64,000 nucleotides of DNA from Spirodela intermedia. Taxonomy: Eukaryota; Streptophyta; Magnoliopsida; Alismatales; Araceae. Under the pieces are notes generated by a model. The model worked only from the letters and a program-made list of their open reading frames with translations, was not told the DNA's origin and did not search any database. The stretch lies in the NCBI GenBank assembly GCA_902729315.2, contig LR746280.1, forward strand, positions 1,480,501 through 1,544,500. The letters are read 5' to 3'. Positions 11,097 through 22,100 of this stretch are shown one piece after another. The translations under genes were made by a program, and so were the position numbers. Position 1 is the first letter of the stretch. Each line of letters begins with the position of its first letter.

Positions 11097-12611
11097 TTTT
11101 CCATTTTATTCATCAGTCTTATTCAACTCCTGAAAAGATGTGAGCAAAGTTGGATCGGCTTCTGCTTGAAGTAGAAATTTGAGAACATTATTACATTAAG
11201 AGGCGGATCATATGCTGCTGTATGCAGTGACACTCCATAGTCTCGCATAAATTATTCAGATTTCCATTTTCCCATGGTAGCAATTAGGGATGGACTAGGT
11301 TTTAAAATTTAGGAGATGGTACTCGTTTCCATAGTTTTACTGTTTTTAGTAACTTTGATGGAAAACCCTCACGTTCCTGTTGTTCTTCTCTGGAGGAAAG
11401 CTAAAACTGTAAGAGGGGTAGCTCATGAGGGAGACAGTTGACCTTCAGTACGGTCAAGTGGGCTTTGGAAGGGTTGATTAGCTGGCTGGCACGTCACGCT
11501 GATTACTGGGTTACTCTCAGTTAATTTAAAAGCCAAGGAGTTTTTAGAAAACTAGTTCATGTCTATTTGCTTCAAAGTATTTGCAGTTCATCGGAAAGAA
11601 CCAATTCTTCCTAAGAGTGTTGACCAAAGCTTAAAACCCCAGACCCTAAACGTGTGAGAAAACTGAGAAGCAAGACTGGAACTTTGATCAAGGCCGACTT
11701 GAAGTCAATCACTCTTGGTCAACGGTTCAGGTTTCGAAACAAGTCCCCTTGATTCTTAAGAAAGATCGAAGAAACGGCCTCATTAGGAAATATCTCATGT
11801 GCTGTTTGTGGTTAATGCTGTGGTTCTCTAGATCTTTTTTTTAGAAAAAAAAAACATGAAGAACGATGGATCAGTGGGTTGAAACTTGTTGATCTTCTTT
11901 AACCCGGCATTTATTTTCTGATTTCAGATTCCTCAGGTCTCACGCTCTTGATCGTTAACAAGGGAATCGGATCTCTCACTGTCAACATTCAGGCCCCTGA
12001 GCATGTCAGTCTGGAGAAGTCCGTCGTCCTCCGAGTGAATGAGCGCAAAACGGTGAATGCCGAAGCTTCTGCCTATTCTGGGTCTTGAGCCCGATTTGCA
12101 CAGAATATTTCTCAAGATCCTCCTCCCTCACGCCTTCCAATCCGCCGTGCAGGTGAAGGTCTCGGTGAAGAAAGGCGTTGGCGACGAGTCGATAATCTTG
12201 AACTCCGGCGATGGCCGCTGCGAGCTCAGCTTCCCAGAGCTGATCCCCAACTCCGTGAAGGACGGCAGCGGCGGGGCATCCGTTCCTTCCTCCGGCAGGC
12301 TCCTCTCCCCTGCGGGCTTAGTGTACCTGGCTCTCGCCGCCGTGGCTCTCGCCGTCGTCGCCTGGCTGCTGGTCAAGCACCGGCGGGCGCGCCGGTCGCT
12401 CCGCGCGGGGAGCCGCAGGCTGGGCGGAGCTCTGCCCGTCTCCGGCGGGGAACACGGCGCCGCCGCCGGGTGGAACGACGGCTGGGAGGAAAGCTGGGAC
12501 GACGACGACGATGACGAGGAGACCCCCCGGACCCCCTCCAAGCCCCTGTCCACCCCCTCCCTGAAGAGACTAGCCCCGAGGAGGTCCAACAGAGACTCCT
12601 GGAAAGACTAA
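10138..12611 (+). CDS. Type I single-pass membrane protein of unknown function (DUF7356-like)
   Basis: Four exons: 10138-10221, 10333-10684, 11928-12052, 12153-12611 (TAA); phases close to 339 aa. The start is set by the signal peptide it gives, MTGDRLVVLVLAVLLCAPLAGC. Next comes a Lys/Glu/Gly/Asp-rich hydrophilic stretch, a short Cys-containing segment (EDCGEKNGCTDTKNN), and a beta-rich extracellular-like domain (LTLLIVNKGIGSLTVNI, then VKVSVKKGVGDESIIL, CELSFPELI). One transmembrane helix follows (LVYLALAAVALAVVAWLLV) with basic residues on its cytosolic side. The cytosolic tail ends with an acidic GWEESWDDDDDDEE run and a basic Ser/Pro-rich end. The architecture recalls a plant family I know as DUF7356; no function is known to me. 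Intron 2 is 1.2 kb and contains a GA microsatellite. The gene ends 93 bp from the convergent PPR stop codon. Confidence 0.85.
11056..11093. repeat. (GA)n microsatellite in intron 2 of the membrane protein gene
   Basis: About 19 uninterrupted GA dinucleotides are seen directly. It lies well inside the intron between exons ending at 10684 and starting at 11928. Confidence 0.97.
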
Positions 12612-12704
12612 CAGAAGAAGAAGAGGAAGGAGGAAGAAGGAAGAAGAAGATATCTGTGTCTGTGTATTAGAAAGTGTAACTTCTTATAGTGTGGTATGAT
12701 GGAT

Positions 12705-15260
12705 TCACCAGTAGTCGCCGCAGGAGCAGACGCCGGCTTCGAAGCGGTGGAATCGGTTGGTGTCTCGGAGGATAATGGTCCGGCCGGTGACGGCGGAGAT
12801 GAGCTTGATGGCGCAGTGGCAGTCGCCGCAGACGCGCAGGTTCTTGAACACCCGCAGCGGCTGCGCCGGCGAGGAGCTGCTGATCAGCCCGAAGGCGACG
12901 GCAATCTTCTCGCTGTGCTGAAACAGGTGCTTCTCCTTGAGCTCGTCCGCCACGTCGTGGAGGGAGGCGCTCAGGTCGGGAACGTACCCCACTCGCCTGA
13001 TCTCCGCAGCGAGCTCCCCGAGCTTCGCGTAGATCTCACCGGAGCGGCGGTGGCGGGTGTCGCCGGCGTGGAACTCGTGGACGCCGCCGGCGACCTCGAT
13101 CCAGCTGAGCCCCGCTTCCTTCCTCAGCCTCCTCTCCTTCATCCTGCTCCTTATCTCCGCCACCGCGCGCCACCGCCCCGTGGCGGCGTAGATGTTGGAG
13201 AGCAGCACGTAGGCGGCGGGATCTGCCGGCTCCGCCTGCAAGATCTTCACCGCCGCTTCTTCTCCCAGCTTGAGGTCTCCGTGGATCTTGCAGGCCCCGA
13301 GCAGAGCTCGCCAAACCAGGGCGCTGGGCTTCACCGGCATCTCGCGGATGAAGACGACAGCTCTCTCCAGGAACCCTAATCTCCCCAGGAGGTCTACCAT
13401 GCAGGCGTAGTGCTCCATCCTGGGTTCGATCCCGTGGTCCCTGCGCATGGCCTGGAAGATCCTCCAAGCTTCCTCCTCCATGCCAGCGTGCGCGCAGGCG
13501 GAGAGGACTCCGATGAAGGTGACCTCGTTGGGCCTGCACTCCCCACGGAGCATCTCCCGGAACAGGGAAAGGGCTCTCTCTGCGAGTCCATGCTTGGCGA
13601 GGCCGCCGATCATGGCGGTCAAGGATATCACATTCCGGCGGTCCAAACCGTCGAACACCTTGCAGGCGTCCTCCACCTCCCCGCATCTGGAGTACATGGA
13701 GATGAGCGAGTTGCAGACCCCCTGATCGGAGCAGAAGCCCACCTTCATCAACCAGCCATGGAGCTGCCGGCCCTTGCTCGTCGCGCCCACGCTCGCGGCG
13801 GCGCTGAGCAGGCTCGCGAAGGTCAGCGCGCTGGCCCCGATCTCCCCGCTGTCACTATCACCATCGCCGTACGAGATCAGGTTCTTCTCCAGGAGGTGAT
13901 CCAGAGCTCTGCGCGCCTCCTCCATCCTCCCTGATTTGGCGTACACGGCGACGAACGCGTTCCCGACGCAGTTGATGGAGGCCACGCCGGCCTTCACCGC
14001 CTGCGCGTAGACCTGCTCGCCGGCGGCGGCGTCGGAGACGTTCCCACAGGCACGGAGCACCCCGGAGAAGGTGACCTGGTTCGGCCTGGAGCCACCGTGG
14101 ACCACCATCCGGCGGAAGAGATCCAAAGCTTCCTGGTCCTGGCGGCGCTGTACATGCCCGGAGATGATCGCTGTCCAGGACATGACGTTGTTGTTCTCCG
14201 CAATGCGGTCGAAGACCTTCCTCGAGTCCGCCATTGCCGTCTCCCCCGGAGCTTTGGCGTACATGTCCACGAGGCTGCAGCCGACGCAGACGTCTCCCGC
14301 TAGCCCCAGCTGGGCGGCGCGCGCGTGCAGCTGCCGACCAAGCTGGAACCACCCCAGTTCCGTGCTCGCCGAGATCACGCCGCTCAAAGTGAACTGGTCC
14401 GGCGAGAATCCCGCGAGCTCCATTTCCAGGAACAGCTCCACAGCCTCCTCTGGCGACCCGTACTGCGCGCACCGCGAGATCATCTGCGTCCAGGCCACGA
14501 CATTCTTATTCGGCATTTTGTCGAACACCTTGCGAGCAGAGCGTAGATCGAGGTTCCTAGCGAAGAGGTCGATCAGCGCGCAGCCCACGCAGACGCCGGC
14601 GGCGAAGTAGCCGGCCTTGATGAGGAACCCGAAGACGGCCAGCCCGAAGGGGAGGAGTTTCGCGTTTGCGCAGGCGTGGAGCACGCCGGAGAAGCAGAAC
14701 TCGTTGGGGCGGAACCCGCTGTCGAGCATCTCGCAGAAGAGTGCCGCCGCCGTGGCCGGCTGCAGGTTTTCGCCGCGAGCGGCACCGGAGATCATCGTGC
14801 TCCAGGAGACGAGGTCCCTCTTGTCCTCCCCCATGGCGCGGAAGAGGGAGTCCGCCGTGGGCCAGTCACCGCACTTGGCGTAGAGGGTGAGGAGGGAGTT
14901 GAGGACGACGGTGTCGAGCTCCAGCCCCGACACGAGCAAGCGGCGGTGGACGCTCCTCCCCCCGGCGAGGTCGCGAGAACGGATGCAGGACTTGAGGAGG
15001 ACGGAGAAGCTGACCAGGTCGGCGGCGGCACCGACGTCGGCCATGAGGTCCAGCGTGGAAAGGGCGTCGGAGAGGCGGCCGGCTTCCGCATGGCGGAGCA
15101 GCTGGTCCTTGAGGAGCTCGAATTTGGGATGCTTGCTGCCAGTGGGTCGTCCCCCCGGCGGCCGGAGAGATCGTGTGGCTGTGGCGGAGGGTCGCCGGCG
15201 GGAATGGACCGCCGGCAACGGGGCGACGGATTGGGTAGTGAGCCAGAGGGAGGGGTTCAT
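12705..15260 (-). CDS. Intronless PPR-DYW protein, EMB2261/At3g49170-like
   Basis: A single uninterrupted 851-residue frame starts at the ATG at 15260. The N-terminus is rich in Ser, Arg and Pro with few acidic residues, consistent with a plastid transit peptide. A long run of PLS-type PPR motifs follows (VLNSLLTLYAKCGD, VVAWTQMISRCAQYG, VMSWTAIISGHVQ, VCNSLISMYSRCGE, HYACMVDLLGRLG), then E/E+ and a full DYW domain. Deaminase residues HSE and CGDCH are present and the protein ends CSCGDYW. Length and motif order match what I recall of Arabidopsis EMB2261 (850 aa, chloroplast). Family role: site-specific C-to-U editing of organelle RNA. Relative to that memory, one repeat around EKNLISYGDGDSDSGEIGASALTF is shortened and carries an acidic Asp/Ser run. 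The coding region is very GC-rich. Confidence 0.95.
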   Translation of the reverse strand: MNPSLWLTTQSVAPLPAVHSRRRPSATATRSLRPPGGRPTGSKHPKFELLKDQLLRHAEAGRLSDALSTLDLMADVGAAADLVSFSVLLKSCIRSRDLAGGRSVHRRLLVSGLELDTVVLNSLLTLYAKCGDWPTADSLFRAMGEDKRDLVSWSTMISGAARGENLQPATAAALFCEMLDSGFRPNEFCFSGVLHACANAKLLPFGLAVFGFLIKAGYFAAGVCVGCALIDLFARNLDLRSARKVFDKMPNKNVVAWTQMISRCAQYGSPEEAVELFLEMELAGFSPDQFTLSGVISASTELGWFQLGRQLHARAAQLGLAGDVCVGCSLVDMYAKAPGETAMADSRKVFDRIAENNNVMSWTAIISGHVQRRQDQEALDLFRRMVVHGGSRPNQVTFSGVLRACGNVSDAAAGEQVYAQAVKAGVASINCVGNAFVAVYAKSGRMEEARRALDHLLEKNLISYGDGDSDSGEIGASALTFASLLSAAASVGATSKGRQLHGWLMKVGFCSDQGVCNSLISMYSRCGEVEDACKVFDGLDRRNVISLTAMIGGLAKHGLAERALSLFREMLRGECRPNEVTFIGVLSACAHAGMEEEAWRIFQAMRRDHGIEPRMEHYACMVDLLGRLGFLERAVVFIREMPVKPSALVWRALLGACKIHGDLKLGEEAAVKILQAEPADPAAYVLLSNIYAATGRWRAVAEIRSRMKERRLRKEAGLSWIEVAGGVHEFHAGDTRHRRSGEIYAKLGELAAEIRRVGYVPDLSASLHDVADELKEKHLFQHSEKIAVAFGLISSSSPAQPLRVFKNLRVCGDCHCAIKLISAVTGRTIILRDTNRFHRFEAGVCSCGDYW

Positions 15261-15267
15261 CGCGCCC

Positions 15268-15566
15268 TCTCCGAACGGGGAAGAGCGGGTCAGACTCGAC
15301 CGATTCCACGTGCCTCGGGCTTGTATTTAATGGGCCCATCGTTGGCCCATTTATAAGCAGGCCTCTCAGAAACAAGATTGGAACATCTCATTGGTAGTGG
15401 GTTGGATAATAGGCCCAAGTGGTCCATTAGCAATCACGTGAGTTGAACCAGGAGCCCATTACGAGTTAGAACAGAGATTGGACTCTCCGACCGGGGAAGG
15501 ACGGGTCAGACTCGGAGTGGCCGATTCCGCGTGCCTCGGCCTTGAATGAAGAGTATTAATGGGCCC
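15268..15566. repeat. Duplicated block upstream of the EMB2261-like gene
   Basis: A segment near 15268-15340 (CTCTCCGAACGGGGAAG, GGGTCAGACTCG, CCGATTCCACGTGCCTCGG, ending AATGGGCCCAT) reappears with small changes near 15484-15566 (CTCTCCGACCGGGGAAG, GGGTCAGACTCG, CCGATTCCGCGTGCCTCGG, ending AATGGGCCCAT). The offset is about 215 bp in the same orientation. The first copy abuts the start codon, so the repeat probably duplicates leader and core promoter sequence. Confidence 0.85.
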
Positions 15567-15800
15567 ATTTGTTAGAAGGGCTCTGAATTTACTGGGCCTG
15601 GGCCTCATGAGAGGGATGCATAATGGACCTCTACATAGCCCATTAACACACGTCGGTAGAACCGACCTAATGGGGCTCGTTCTGGTGTTAATGGGCCTTT
15701 TGGGCCTTGTCATAAACTCTGCTGGGGATCATTTAATGGGCCCATTAACACCGAGGCAGCTAGAGAGGGGGCCCATGGAAGAAGAAAGGCCCATTTAGAG
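15330..15800. promoter_or_regulatory. Array of TGGGCC/GGCCCA site II motifs
   Basis: At least eleven TGGGCC or GGCCCA (or one-base variant) motifs are visible, at about 15331, 15343, 15411, 15453, 15560, 15593, 15599, 15691, 15700, 15737, 15771 and 15789. A perfect 16-bp palindrome TTAATGGGCCCATTAA lies at 15733-15748. TGGGCC/T site II elements are known TCP-factor sites common in promoters of organelle-biogenesis and PPR genes. The array lies directly upstream of the PPR gene on the minus strand. Confidence 0.75.
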
Positions 15801-16010
15801 AGGCAAAAGACATGCACGCTGAGCGTTGACGAAACAAACCAACAACTCGTTCCATCCGACGGGAAGCCCATTGCGTGGGTTCTGAGATATCATCATACGC
15901 GTGATTGAATGAAACTAATACAGCAGCAAGGCGACGTGGAGGACGGCGAGGGCGACGCCTACTGCACGTGAGACTCTCCGCCGGCGGAGGGCGGCGGCGG
16001 CCAATTACCT
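15801..16010. other. Short gap downstream of the LACS gene
   Basis: Together with the TGGGCC array, this completes the 750-bp space between the PPR start and the LACS stop. It should contain the LACS 3' UTR. No other gene was seen. Confidence 0.5.
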
Positions 16011-16101
16011 TCACCTGGTGGGGTTCTTGTAGAGGTTGTCGATGGCGCCCTGAAATCAAGAGCAGCGGGTCGTTTCAGGATGAACCAACGGATTACTGAG
16101 A

Positions 16102-16136
<35 letters not shown>

Positions 16137-19100
16137 GGTGGGTTTTCGATGTGGGAAGAAGAAAGAAAGAAGATGGTAGAGAAGGGGAACCTGGTAGTAT
16201 TTGAGCAACTGGGGGCGCTTCTTCTTGTAAGTTGGGGTGAGCAGGTCGCGTTCCATGTCGAATGGCACCGGGTCGAGGTGCACAGCCTTGATGAACTCGA
16301 ACCCCTTCAGCTGCAAAAAAGCAACCAAACAGAAGAAGAAGAAGATGATGATGAGCTGCTATTCTACTCAGCTATGGACACCACCAATGAACCAGCTGAG
16401 AAGATGAGCTGCTGTACTTAACCTTATTCGCCTTGCCGATCTTTGTGAGCTCACCAAGAATGAACTCCTTGGCCCGGGGGTTCCCGCAGAGGGAGCCAAA
16501 GTCCCCGCTGACGCCGTTCTCTCTTGCCCAGTGCTCGAGAGCTGCCTGGTTGGGGTTGACCACGGCGACGAGGAAGGATTCGAAGCTGTTCCCGTAGACC
16601 CATATCTGAAAACAGCCCCCCGGCCGGCCATTGCCATCATCATCAGTATCATCAGCTTAATTAATAAGGTGATAGAACATCCAAGGGCAAATAATACTCC
16701 TGGGAGCACATCACCAGCCTACTAAGAAGAAGTATATGATGGTAAGTAACTCATAATATAAAAAAGTCAAGTGATTTCTTGATCCGTAAAAGCAAGATAA
16801 TATGTTATTAGCTTTTTTCTTTATTTTTCTCTTACTAAAACCTAAACCTTAAGCCTTAAAACCTTGTCGATGTCTCTTTGGGCTTGGAGCATTAGTGTCG
16901 GAGTTGAATCTATATGTGGAACCAAAACCCTAGCTTTACCTTCTGAAGAAGAGGATCATCCATCTAGGTCTCCCCTCTTCCCCCCTACCCCATCCCTTGA
17001 AGAAACCGAATAAGGTAAGATATTTACGAATGCAATACAAGCTCTAAACAAATCACTCGATAGTCAAGGTACATCCATCTGAACGTCAAGGGATTTCCTT
17101 TTGATACGCTTGAAATAATTGAGCCTACAGTCAAGGATACGCAAGAAGTAGTGGAATTCTAATACCTCCTTGTAGGAACCTAGATTTCTATGCATGAGGA
17201 GGCAAGATGTTGACCAATGAAATTGGAATTCTATGTGAGCCAGTGGATAGTCAAGATATTGACAAATGAACTCGAGATTCTATGTGGGTCAGTGGATGGT
17301 CAAATAAGGACACCTGAACAGCACAAGGGGATATCCGTCAATCAGCATAAAGTAATATATCCTGAATTAGTAGCATTGAGGAGAAAAAAATCGAGATCAG
17401 CAAAAGGTAAGGGAAAAAGAAGGTCAACGCCTGATGATCCTGTGTTCTAGGGCAAGGAAAATATGAGCCCTATAAGATCAGAGCTGGAAAGCTTGCACGA
17501 GTGGGACTTTCAGCATGATCATCCTTGTTAGATAGCAAACAGAAGCATGAGATTCACTGGGCATACCGAGTCAATTTCAGGGACAAGGATATAGATGTTC
17601 TCCAGATTCTCCACAGCCACATATTCTCCTTGAGATAGCTTGAAAATATTCTTTTTGCGATCGATAATTTTCAGGCTTCCATCTGGCTGCCACTCACCGA
17701 TATCCCCTGCACACAAGGATGATCCAAATGAAACAAAGTCAGCCATCCGACGAGGTGAGTAAAACACTGAGTAGCCTCAATCATAACCTGTGTGGAACCA
17801 GCCGTCAATCATAACCTCTTCAGTGAGGTCCTCTCTTTTGTAGTAGCCTGAGAACAAAGTATCCCCCTTCATACAGACCTCTCCCCTAGGAATTTGGGAG
17901 AGGGCGTCGTAGTTCATCTCAGGGACTGATTCAAGGCGGACGTCCACATTTGGCACTGGCGGACCCACAGTTCCCAGCATGGATAGCTCGTGAGGGAGAG
18001 AAACAAAAGTGCCCGCACAGGTTTCAGTCAGACCTGGGTGGAGAACGAAAGTATATCAGCCGTCAAAATACTGCAAATCAAGTAAAAAGGCAGCTGCGCC
18101 TGGTAATGTGGCAATTCTCCATTCATGGATAGTTTTATGGAGAAGGAGCAATTATGAGCAAAGTATCCTCTAAATAAATAATGAAGCAACTTTGGTCAAT
18201 GCTATGTAGAGATACTCCTCGCGTTACCTTTCAATATATTAGAACCATGCAATATAAGGAAAAGATGATTAATAAAGGTATTATCAATGCATATTTATAT
18301 GTAGGCTCCATATCAAAATGCAATTTTGCATTTTAAAATATTTTTTCTCTTTCGAGGGAACGAGAGTAAAAGAAAGGAATCAGAAAAACAATTATGAAAA
18401 AGTTGAATACTTTTTCTAAAATAAATTTCACTTTTCCAGAATATTTTTCCAATAATTTCAAATTTCCCATTCGTTTAACTGAATGATATGACCATATGAG
18501 CAGGTACCAATTAATCTTGTAAGTTCCACAAAACGTACTTGGTTCAAAAATATACCATCTTAATTGGAAATAAAACACCGGTACAAACATTTTCAATCCC
18601 TTCACTTGAAAAAAAACTACTATAGAGGACATGAGTCAAGAATCTATCAGCAACTGAGGGTATTACTTCAATCGTTCGTACATTCATGAGGTCATACAGA
18701 AACGTACATAGTACATCAAAAGAGAGAAGATTAACGTCCTTGAAAATATCCAACAGTTGCGAAGAATCAATATAAGGAAGTTTCGGGTGCCTGTTCAATA
18801 GAACCTTATCACCGAGCAACTCCAGGCATATGCAGGAGATTGTAATGCCTTTCAGGAAGCATACAGATTTATGTCTATGAATATATCTATATGGTCTATG
18901 AGCTTCCTTAAGTATTAATAATAATTTTCAGCTATAATACATACAACTCTTAGAAATAGACCTCACCATGCTTCAAGTAGAATTATAGACTTTCAAACTA
19001 TATGTAAATTAGCCATTTTTCATATAAATGATGAAACCCATCCATATAACATGCCGTCCCAGACAGCCTGTCTGAAAGACGAGCGAACTAACGTAGAGGC

Positions 19101-22100
19101 TTCACACCAGGATGAGTCAGTCTAGACTTGCTGAAAGACAAGACAAACACCACGCCACTAGGCACACTTCGTTGGCAAAATACGATTAGCACTTTTTAGT
19201 GTACAGCCCCCCCGAAAAAAATTTGAACCAAAAACACACCAAAACCATGAGGGCAAACGCGATATTCCCAACATTTAGGAATGATGTTCATAATTCAGCC
19301 CTGTACAACGAAGGCAAACCCTTGAATAATCTCCAAATCAGAATGATAGGTAATTGTTCAGATGAAATCTCTCATGAAATATAATGTGTAGGATGTGGAC
19401 CATTCCAAAAAGTTGCTATCTCACCTGACTTTGCTAAGGATGAACCAACCTATTATCTCACATCAATCTCTTCACATGATATTTGGTTCTCTAATGACAC
19501 CCAAAGTTCAATCATGTTTAAGTATGGTCTTTTCCTGGGGTGCTAACATAGCTTGTCTCTTTACCAAGATGCTAAAATTGCATGTTTTTAATTCTTCGGT
19601 ATGATCTTTCTTACTACGAAGTATGGGGAAACAACAGTCTATAGAGCATAATTGAAAATTTTTAGACAATCGGCAAAAAAATCCAGGATTTCTGAGTCAG
19701 AGCCATTAACTAGGTTCTGGTGCTGCTCACCATAGCCTTGCAGAACGTGGCAGCATGCTACCACTCGTAAAAACTCTTCTACATGGGTAGCTAAAGGAGC
19801 TGCTCCTGATAGAATAATGCGAACATTGCCTCCTAATCCTTGTTTGACCTGGAAAATGAAGGTTTTTAACCTCAGGACACGCGCAATCATGATGCCAGAT
19901 CAAACAATGAGATAGACGAAAATCAGGGATGAAGCCTCCATAGATTTTCTTCGTACCTTGCTAAAAACAATTTTATCGAAAAATTTAGCTGCCTCTGAAT
20001 GCTTACTTCCATTCCTCATGTTATGTAGCTTGCTGCAACATTGTCAACTCAGTCCAAATGAAAACAGAAAGGAAAATATCTGATGACATATATGGAAAAA
20101 GTTAAAATAATTGACTTTAAAAAAGCAACTTGACGTATCATAAAAGTATTGTGTCTACAACAAATCTAGTAACTGAAGTAAATAGCAAGTGATTCAACAT
20201 CTGCTTCCTCTACAGACAGAAAAGCACAGATGACTTTTGGAAGAAAGAGTCTACTTACTATTTGTACGCAATATTAAACAATGTGTGCTTTAAAAAACCT
20301 CCTGCAGCAAGTTTGTCCTGTAGACCTGCAGATAAGTCCCAGAAAAAATTCTATTTTTAGTCGAACGAATATCCCGAATATGAACTGAAGAGGAAATCAC
20401 GTAATACATAATGTCCGGCTTGATTAAGACAGAACACTCGTCACTTTGTAAACCTAAGGCTATCATTAATGATAGTCAGCTTCTGCATGGGGAAGTAATC
20501 TCCAACATTGTATTACGTCGGGATCCAAGTAATCAGAAAATGCAAGCGATTCACATAACCTGAAGGGTGCATGTTTTACATGGATTATTAGGAACAGCGT
20601 GAGTCAGAATTTCAAATGGAGGATCAGGTCAGTTACACGAAAGCAAAAAGTATCACAAGCAAACAATGTGTCAGACCTGTATATATCCGATCCAAAACAC
20701 GAGGAACGGCACAAAAGATGGTGGGCTTCAGCTCCCCAATATCCTCAATCAGCAATTTTACATCCTGAATCAGAGGCAAATATTTTAATAAAACAGAAAT
20801 AATACCATATTTTGAAACGTACATTCTTCCGTCAGGTTCTTAATTTTCACCCTCATATATTCGAGGCGAAATCTCATTTTTCAAAAGTTTGAATACCCAG
20901 AACAAGAATAAAGCACACAAGATCAGAGTATGTCAGTAATTTCATGGTATTGACAGCACTATACTCTTATAACTAGATGGTCCAGATCAAAAGGCATGGA
21001 TTAGTATAGTTTCATCCAAAGCTGTGTAATGTGGACAATTTCAGCTGGCAGTGTGCTTGACAAAGCCCTATGGTTATTACATTCAAATGAAAACTGCCAG
21101 AACATCTAAGATAAATAATTATTCAACAGTTTTAATATTTTCAAAGTAATTTTCAAGCGGGGATAGAGCATGCATAAGGGAGTCGGCAAATTCATGTTCA
21201 AATGAATAAAAAATATCAAGCAACTGGATCAAAATGTTTTCTCTTCAGGCACTAAATTCACATTCAAATTCCTTGGTCTACAAAAATTAACCAGATGAGG
21301 TGCAGAAATCTATCTTACCCCCCGCCAAAATCCAATTGAGGCACCGTGGGAAATAATTGCCTCCTCAATTACCCGGTCAAAGATGTGCGCCAGCGGGAGA
21401 TATGATAAGTACACATCATTCACAGTCAACTGAAAAGACAGTAAACAGGAGAGTCCTCACACATTCAGTAGTTGATGCTGTAAATTTTTTTTTTTCTTCT
21501 GGAAAATACATTCATTGGAGCTCTATGCAGTGTCAAAATTTACGAGAAAGGAAGTGAAGAAATTCGATGCTCAAGGGAACCATTTGCTTCACCTGTTCGT
21601 GAACACACTGGAGAAGCCGTTTCACACCAGCAATAAGTGTAATAATGCTCCGATTAGAGATCAGGACCCCTTTAGGATCACCGGTTGTTCCACTTGTGTA
21701 CATTATCGTACAGATATCGGATTTACTTACTTTGGGAAGATCATATTGTTGATTTTGTCCCTGAACAGAAAAAAATGAAAACAATAATTTTAACTAGTTC
21801 AGATAAAAACAAGGAGTCATCTTTTCTGCTAAGCATATGCACGGAAAGAAATTTCAGACTTTAATGTGGAAAAATCAGAACTGGGCAAAAATGGTGAATA
21901 TTCAACAAAACACTCAAATGATGAATTGACCATTAAAAAATGAAGGGTTCTTTCTTTTAGATGGTGACACCTGATGGCGTCCAGGTATTTTCTTGGGAAG
22001 TGAAGCACAGAAGAATACAGATTTAATGTTAGTGTCTGAAATACTTTCTGAGTATATCATTATTGATAATGGCTTCAGAAGAGAGCATCCTAGTCTTTCT

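Noticed and set aside
13858-14472. Long alternative-frame ORFs inside the EMB2261-like gene
   Set aside because: High GC removes stop codons in all frames; only the 851-residue frame shows PPR motifs.
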